From Gigaspora margarita (lineage: Eukaryota; Glomeromycota; Glomeromycetes; Diversisporales; Gigasporaceae), in the NCBI GenBank assembly GCA_009809945.1, contig WTPW01000579.1, positions 116,647 through 180,646 of the forward strand: DNA of 64,000 nucleotides, written 5' to 3'. This document shows positions 57,600 through 64,000 of this stretch, in pieces. The notes beneath the pieces are model-generated. The model saw nothing but the letters and a program-made list of their open reading frames with translations. It was not told where the DNA came from and searched no databases. The first letter of the stretch is position 1, and every line of letters begins with the position of its first letter. Both the position numbers and the translations under genes were made by a program.

Positions 57600-57925
57600 G
57601 ATTGGGTTTAATCAACTCATCAACAATCACTTCAAAAACTATATTTCACAAATAAGCTTAATTTACAGATGATTAATTTACAGATAAGTTTATTTTGTTG
57701 ATAGTATAATAATAGTATAATTCATCTGACAGCTTATTCTATAGACAAAGTCACTGTCATTAGGGTTAGGCTTAAAAATAAAGTTAAGCTTAGGGTGTTG
57801 GCGTCTTATAAAAAACTTATCTATGAAATAAACTATCAGTGAAATATACTATCTACTGAATATATTTGCTGTAAATTAATTGTTTGTAAAATAGGCTTGT
57901 TGATAAAATAAGTATTAACGGAATG
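57600..57925. mobile_element. Diverged relative of the TTTCACCGACAA element
   Basis: It has the same layout as 1163-1471: inverted arrays around a centre reading GTCACTGTCATTAGGGTTAG (compare GTCATTGTCATTAGGGTCAG) and then a TTATAAAAAACTTATC block. The arm motif has drifted (TTTCACAAATAAG, ACTTATCTATGAAATA). It lies inside the hAT relic between its C-terminal pieces. Ends are approximate. Confidence 0.6.
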
Positions 57926-59494
57926 TAGTATTATGATAGGAACAAGTATGCGATATACTTGGTCAAAGGGAATTCTGAAATATTATGTAGTTAGTTTAAA
58001 AAAAATAGAAAAAAAAGCATATGGTTAATACTTATCTTNTTCTTGNCTANATTTGAATACAAATTTTGAATCCTGAAAGGGATAATTTAATAATCAAGCT
58101 ATTATATGGATCAATAGTATGAAAAATTATTAGATAAATTATACATGAAAAATATATAATCAATTTAAGAGTAAAATTAATGAGATAATCATAAGTAATC
58201 GAATATAAATATATAAACAGGGCGAAAATAATAATATTTCAATTAGTGCCTTTTTCTTGAATTAAATTGATTGAATAAATAAGTAAATTACTTACCTTTA
58301 TTTATAAACTTGATATTGGTTTGACTAAAAATCATTTTGTATTTATCAGATTTTCAGTGATTAATCCATAATAGTATTGTGACATCTTTAAAATGATTGT
58401 TGATGAAATAATATGGACCATGAACCCTGTAGTTTACACATATAAGAATATTCTAAATACCACGTCTCTTTCTACGTTTGCGACCTTGGCCTTGACTATA
58501 TCTACTTTGATGTACATACTGCTATTGTTTCCTAGTTCCACCTGATGATATACTATCTTCATCACCACTACTAATGCTTGTATTATCATCTGAGCTTTCC
58601 AATAAGGGCCCATAAATTAAAGCTAACTAGTTTTTAACATATTCGCCTCTTTTATCTACTAGTGCATACTTATTTTTTAATATACGAATATAAGGATATA
58701 TGAGATTTATTGTAGGATATTTTGAGCCAAAAAAATGTCTAGTTATTTCTTCGAAAGGTTTTAAAAGATTAATCATTTCATCGACGAATCTTAATATAAA
58801 TAGATAATAATGAATAAATAAAAAAACTGCCACCAATATAAGCATGAATAATATCCCAGAAATACTAAAGTACTTTTTTTCTACAGAAGTTAAGCACAAT
58901 TGGTCTAGTTTTTCTCTATCCTTTTTTGACATTGTATCCAGCTTAAGTTGTAATGATGCAGCTAGCAAACGCATTATTGGATATAACTTAGATATCCTTT
59001 TCCAGGCCAAATAGGCTAAATTCAAATGAGTTTTAGAGTCAGTTAATACTTTAAGGGGTTAATGGATTCATTATTACTATTAATGTCTTGAGAACTGGTC
59101 AAAGCGGTATTTATTTGCATTTCTCGTAATCACTGCACTTGCTTTGGTAGCCGAAAAAATGCTTGAAAATTTTTAAAACATTGGTGAATATTATTAACTT
59201 GTTTTAATCCTTCCTTTACAAATAACTGAAGAGTATGTGTAGCACAAGGCTACTGATCAATTTCTACAATATAATTGTTCTTCAATAGCTTTATCCCTTT
59301 CACTATGTTTGAACCATTGTCAGTGACAATCATACACACTTTGTTTGTTAAGTTCTATTTACTAATGATATCAAAAAGCTCTTCACTAATGTTTTCACTA
59401 GTATGTGGGTAGAGCATGTGATGGTATGAAAGTAATGCTTCCCTAAACTCAAAATCAGAAGTAAGCCATGTTGCAGTAACTCCTATATAGCCGT

Positions 59495-59780
59495 TAGGGT
59501 TCCACAATTTGATTTGATCTTCAAATATTTGAATCAAATATTTGATCAAATTCAAATTCAAATTTGACTATATTTGATTTGATCAAATTCAAATCTGACC
59601 AAATTTGATTTGATTTGACAAATATTTGATTTGATTTGAAAATTACTATTAAAAATTCAAATTCAAATCAAATTCAAATCCAAATATTTGGATCAAATCA
59701 AATTCAAATTAGGGTCAATTTGATTTGATCAAATTCAAATTGACCCAATATTTGATTTGATTTGAATTTGAGGAACCCTA
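59495..59780. mobile_element. hAT-type MITE of CAAATTTGATTTGAT repeats
   Basis: Termini TAGGGTTCC and its inverse are flanked by ATAGCCGT and GTAGCCGT (7 of 8; 59487-59494, 59781-59788). The 286 bp consist almost wholly of TTTGATTTGATC / GATCAAATTCAAAT and AAATATTTG words. It splits the hAT transposase a few residues after the first catalytic aspartate. Confidence 0.9.
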
Positions 59781-60964
59781 GTAGCCGTGGTTACTTTTTG
59801 AGATCCATAAGTCCATCGTTAAATGAACAACAGTAGCAGTATCAGTTAAGATTTCCTTAAGCTGATCTATTCCCTTGGAATATGCTCCTGAAATATATTT
59901 CTTAACAGTTTTTACGCATGGAATCTGATACTGTGGTTGGAATTCTAAAAGCAATTGCTAAAAAGATGAATTTTGTAATATGTACAAAGGTTGTACGTTG
60001 CATATAATAAATTCTACCAGAACTTTAGTAAGTTTATTTTGTCGTTTAATTGAAAGTAAAGGTAAATTTGTAATATAATTGGTGATTGGATTTACTTTAA
60101 CTATTGGCTATAAAATAATTGTACATTTTTAAAGATTTATCGATTAGATTAGCGCTTGAAATTTCCATAAATATTTAATTAAATTACTTACTTCTTGAGA
60201 TGAATCAAAATGTACTTTGTAGTTACTTGCAGTAATATTATACTTGTCACAAAGATGATACGTTAAATGTCCTGTGCTTCCATTTGATTTAGTATATGAA
60301 TATGGTTGTTTATGGGTTCTTTCACATTCTTTGACACAAATTTTACAGTATTGAATTTGATTGTCTGTCTTATCACATTTAAAAAAATGGAGTGTATAAC
60401 TAGCATTGGACCTTTGGCTTGTTAAGGCAGGTATGGCAGAGATTGATAGTTTCTTTTTTTTGGTCACTGATCTTTTTTTTCGACTTATGGTCTAAAAATA
60501 TTTATTATTAATCCCATTATCAGTTTTATTATTTGGTTCATTATTTATTTTATTAGTTGAAGCTGAAGTAGAAACAGAGCTTTCTTGTGGTATACAAGGT
60601 GCCTCTTCTAATAAAGGTGTTGGTGATATTGACTATTCTCGAAAATACTTTTTTTTTTAATAGTTGCATGATGCGTATAAAATTTACTTATATTGATTTT
60701 GCTTAATTATGCAGTATGACATACAATTGTATTACATATACAAGTTTAATTTGCAGTTAAAAAGATAACGATAAAGTATTACAAAGTCATAATACAATTG
60801 AGCCTTATCTTGTCAAAATCGATAACCTATCAACCTGATAAAAAAGATCTACTAGATCCATTTCTGCTATATAAATCCAACAAGGTTTGGATGCAGATGC
60901 ACATACTACTATATATACTAGAGTGTTATATGTTATATTTCAATACTCATTATATATTACATAT

Positions 60965-61255
60965 TGCTATATACTTTATTCAGATATGGTATATAATTTA
61001 GATTATATATTATATCCAGATTGCATATTATATCCAGATATAATATATAATCCGGATATAATATATAATCTGGATATAATATATAATCTGGATATAATAT
61101 ATAATTTGGATTATATATTATATCTGGATTATTTATTATATTCAGCTTATATATTATATTCAGATTATATTATATTAAAATGTATTTTGTTCAAAAAACT
61201 GAATCCAGATTTAATTAAAATTTGAATTAATCTGAATATAAATATAAATCTGAAT
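60965..61255. repeat. ATATCCAGATATAATATATAA motif array
   Basis: About 14 copies of ATATTATATCCAGATT and its inverse fill the stretch, the same core motif as 55110-55375. Frames here (60887-61225) are the repeat translated. Possible element ends were not resolved. Confidence 0.8.
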
Positions 61256-61257
61256 TC

Positions 61258-61865
61258 ATGTACTGCCTCTGGTTAGCACTCAAGGTCACATTCGCAAGGT
61301 CGCTGGTTCAAGTCAAACAGGAGACAAAAACTATCTAGGACTATGAATGAAGAAGTAGACTGAGTAACATAGCCACTTTAGTTATATAGTACTAGAAAAG
61401 GAAAAAATCTGATATAAAAGTTATCAAAAATAGGAGATCTTGCATCAAGAAAAAATAGAAAAGTTGTACTATCCTAATGAAAAAAGGGATTGCAGAAGCC
61501 GAGCTCAGGAGAACCTGCTTTCACCCGAAATGAAAAGATGACTAAAACTTCTAGAAGGCTAGTACGGTAACTTTGAGAAGGTTAGAATAGAAGGAAGCAC
61601 CAGATCAAAGCACAAAACAGACTACCAAGGACTGGACTAAAGGCTGCTTCGAGTAAGGAACGTACTGGGTATTAGTACTGATATTGTGGGATCGAGAAGA
61701 ATCCCTATTGACCAGACATGAAGCAGGAAACCAAAAGACTGCTTGAAGCTAAAACCGATAATACTACCGGACGGGTATGGTAACAAATGAGGGTGCATCC
61801 AGGAATACCAAGTATAAAATATAGGAGATACAGATAGCCTATAAATAGTTAGATAAAATTAGGAT
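61258..61865 (+). mobile_element. tRNA-headed SINE-like element, second type
   Basis: The head TGCCTCTGGTTAGCACTCAA has an A-box-like TGGTTAGCACTC and, 40 bp on, a B box GGTTCAAGTC (61304-61313). About 550 bp of moderately GC-rich, frame-free sequence follows, ending near TTAGATAAAATTAGG. The layout is the same as in the long elements at 3310-6100 and 36824-37797, but the sequence differs by eye. No target duplication was found. Confidence 0.55.
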
Positions 61866-61869
61866 AGAA

Positions 61870-64000
61870 ATTATGTATAAACATCATGAAATATTTTAAG
61901 TAGCTATATATCGATATATAATGCATAATCGTTTTATATCGATTAAAATTAATCGTTATACATCGATTAACTTGTTATAAATCAATATATATCTATTCGA
62001 TAAATATTGTAATTCAAATATAAATTGTTATATATCTGCTAATCGATTGTTATCATATTTATTATGCCGCGAAGCGCCACTCATCATATTTTGGTTTTAT
62101 TTTTTAAATTGCAGTAGTAGTTTCGAAATGGTTCGAAACATTTCAAAAATATTTTAAAACTGTGAAACCAAGTGATCTGTAACCTGCATCATACCAAGCG
62201 CACATTGGACTATATTTGTAAAATGTTTTAAAATTTTGTATGATAGATCAATAAAATTTTGTATTACACAATCAGATTAGATCTTTTGCTTATAAATTAG
62301 ATCTTCTACATTGTTTTTTTTTTTGTTTTATTTTGTTTTTTTTTTATTTTTATTTTTTTATTTTTTTTTTTTAAACTATAGGCAGTCTCGCCAATACTTA
62401 TTTATTTAAGAGAATTGTGCTACATAATGTAATTACAAATGGTTACTTAAAAGAAAAGTTTGACATTATTCGATATTTCGCTTATTTCGGCGAATTTTTG
62501 AATGCGATCTGCTGCACTGTTCCAAACCTTGGTTTGAATCAGAAAGCTTTTCATGACTGCCTACTTTTTTTAAACCTCCTTCTCTTAGCTTCCTGAGTAG
62601 AGGAATTCTACTATACGAAAAAACATATAATGACGAAATAAAAGGGCAAAAATATAAAGGAGAAATAATCTACTTAACCTAAACAAAGACCCAAATATAT
62701 ATAAAAAAAATGAAAGAAAAAGAAAAAGGCAAAAAAGAAAATAGTACATGATAGCTTACGCAATGACTAGTAATGCGAGAAAAAAACCAATGGAAAAAAA
62801 AGAAATGAAAACAAACAGTAAAAATTATATAATACTGTGTAAGGAAAAGCCTCACCAAAGTATTATATGTATATAAAAGAATTAAAAGAACATTCTGGAA
62901 TTTGGTTTTGCAGATTAGCCTACTCCACTGCGCCACATCTCATTGCACATCCATTCCTGTTTATCAACTTGCATGCCTTCTTCCCAATTAGAATAGGAAC
63001 AACAATGCCGATCTTTTGGAGGGGGTATGGTGGATTTCCCACTTTTTGTCCAAAATCCCAGAAAAAAAAAAACTCCAAGCAAGAATATGGTACGAGGTCT
63101 ATGAGTATTCTGTTCTTGCTGCTAAAAATCCTTAAAGAGAGTATTGAAAACTCATTTTTCAAGTTCACTGCCTAGCCAACTATAGCACCTTCATTGACAA
63201 AAGAAAACTTCCACCAGAATTTCTTGTCCCAAGGGCGCCCACTACCAGTTAACTTGCACAACCGACACTTCTGGTTTGCATGCTGAATATATAAAGGAGT
63301 CCCCAGAAATCAAAAGCAAAAATGGTTGACCTTTATAAAAACCAGTATTAATAGCTACTTCGTCTTTTACTAGAAAATTTTTTGTTTTTCTTTTGTTCAG
63401 AAATTTGGACAAGTGATCGATGGGAAGAGTTGAGCTTTAATCAATTTTATTTTTATTTTGTTTTTTTTTGTTTTATTTTGTTTTTTTTTTATTTTTTAAT
63501 TTTTTTTTATTTTATTAGGCACTTTACAAGAAAACCAGTTCTTTGCAAGAAAACCAACAACTTTTCAGCACTATGCAAGTACACCAATATGACTTCACAA
63601 GCCAACTCAAACTTTTGACACTTTGCAAGAACTCTTCTAAATCTTCAAGAACGCTTCTTTAGAGAAATGATTTAGTTAGGCGCAAGTTTTTGCAAGTTTT
63701 CGCTTATTTATTTTTTCGTTTGATACTTTTTGTTTTTGTTTTTTTGGTTTTTTTTTTAAATTTTTTATTTTATTCCAGTACTTTGTAAGAACACGCTTCT
63801 TTAGAGAAATAATTTAGTTAGGTGCAAGTATTCGCAAGTATTCGCAAGTTAATCTAGCATTTTACAAAACACAACTAGGTTTCGACAATTTCTGAATTTG
63901 AACTTTTACTTCAGAAAAATAGAGATTTGGGGCTTTGTTTATTTTTTTTATTTTTTTTATTAAGTTTGCTTGCATATTTTGTTTTTCAGTTTTTTTTTTT
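61870..64000. other. AT/T-rich region with local direct repeats, no gene recognised
   Basis: T-rich tracts of TTTTATTTTGTTTTTTTT type recur at about 62315, 63448, 63735 and 63935. GCTTCTTTAGAGAAATRATTT, then AGTTAGGYGCAAGT, is repeated at 63653 and 63797, and CTTTRCAAGAAAACCA at 63521 and 63541. TCGATTAATCGTTATA-like words fill 61910-62060. Frames at 62679-63175 on both strands lack domains. An A-box-like TGGCGCAGTGG occurs on the minus strand near 62935 without a B box. Confidence 0.4.

Larger units (their letters stand above)
56907..60640 (-). pseudogene. hAT transposase (BED finger to dimerisation domain), decayed
   Basis: The Ser/Thr/Asn-rich N-terminus (SISPTPLLEEAPCIPQESS, about 60630) precedes a BED finger (CKICVKECERTH, GHLTYHLCDKY; 60350-60230). 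The RNase H-like core follows, with LTMDLWISKSNHG holding the first catalytic aspartate (about 59810), then IGVTATWLTSDFEFREALL (about 59480). Later come YLAWKRISKLYPIMRLLAAS (about 59010), an acidic-Ser then basic RG-like stretch (about 58600-58460), LDKLWGIPDEVGLKTFMLDP (about 57430), and the hAT dimerisation motif [12 protein letters not shown] with [19 protein letters not shown] (57030-56930). Stops and frameshifts divide it, for example an in-frame TAG just before WREKDVQ at about 57115. Confidence 0.88.
56907..60650 (-). mobile_element. hAT transposon relic, minus strand, termini not found
   Basis: Pieces of a single hAT transposase lie in order from about 60650 down to 56907, with two insertions (59495-59780, 57600-57925). 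The outer terminal repeats and the 8-bp duplication were not located, so the limits are those of the coding remains. A few ambiguous bases occur at about 58039-58050. Confidence 0.8.

Noticed and set aside
60798-61225. YILYPD-repeat protein
   Set aside because: It is the ATATCCAGATATA array translated; no coding evidence beyond openness.
62918-62950. Minus-strand tRNA A-box match TGGCGCAGTGGAG
   Set aside because: No B box follows at tRNA spacing and no cloverleaf can be drawn; a lone fragment at best.
62300-64000. LTR or other virus-like element suggested by repeated T-rich segments
   Set aside because: No capsid, polymerase or integrase motif and no paired long terminal repeats were seen.

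Overview
The window looks like nuclear DNA of an arbuscular mycorrhizal fungus (Glomeromycotina, Rhizophagus-like). This is inferred from very high A+T, a MATA-type HMG-box gene, a TIM21 gene with seven exons and 71-92 bp introns, degenerate TTAGGG-like patches, and many hAT, CGGBP1-like and Tc1 relics. No rRNA gene, intact tRNA gene, CRISPR array, retroviral or LTR element was recognised. Two assembly gaps are present (19750-19940 and 30606-31064).

Host genes are few. The clear ones are a single-exon HMG-box regulator (11775-12638) in a long quiet AT-rich stretch (about 7.7-15.7 kb), and a spliced TIM21 (26462-27722), a mitochondrial inner-membrane import subunit. Weaker candidates are a 92-residue reading frame at 47106-47384 (minus), a coding-like fragment at 35850-36041 (plus), and a decayed gene at 48901-49460 (minus).

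The rest is mostly transposon strata. Class II coding elements are a Tc1/mariner element with DD34E motif (4324-6026, TA target duplication), a hAT element with intact 8-bp target duplication (19631-22757), a second hAT relic on the minus strand (56907-60650), and a CGGBP1-like/hAT relic (39400-41155). A family of unusually long tRNA-headed, SINE-like noncoding elements is present: one copy (36824-37797) has a perfect 16-bp target duplication, and another (3310-6100, minus) is interrupted by other elements.

The most distinctive signal is a large set of short non-autonomous elements spread over the whole window. They share a plan: short terminal inverted repeats often resembling YAGNGATGG or TAGGGWTNN, 8-bp target duplications (many perfect), and ends filled with inverted or tandem copies of one short motif private to each element (AAATGACC, GGGATCACGCG, GGACTGG, TGATGCA, GGACCTA, CAAATTTGAT, AACCGGTT, TGGACA, GTCGAAAT, TTTGCACCATAG and others). 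Several sit inside other transposons and give a readable insertion order. A second set has TA duplications and longer terminal repeats (Tc1/mariner-like MITEs). A near-perfect inverted repeat of about 1 kb lies at 45.7-46.7 kb. All coordinates were read by eye; protein calls rest on recognised motifs, not searches.
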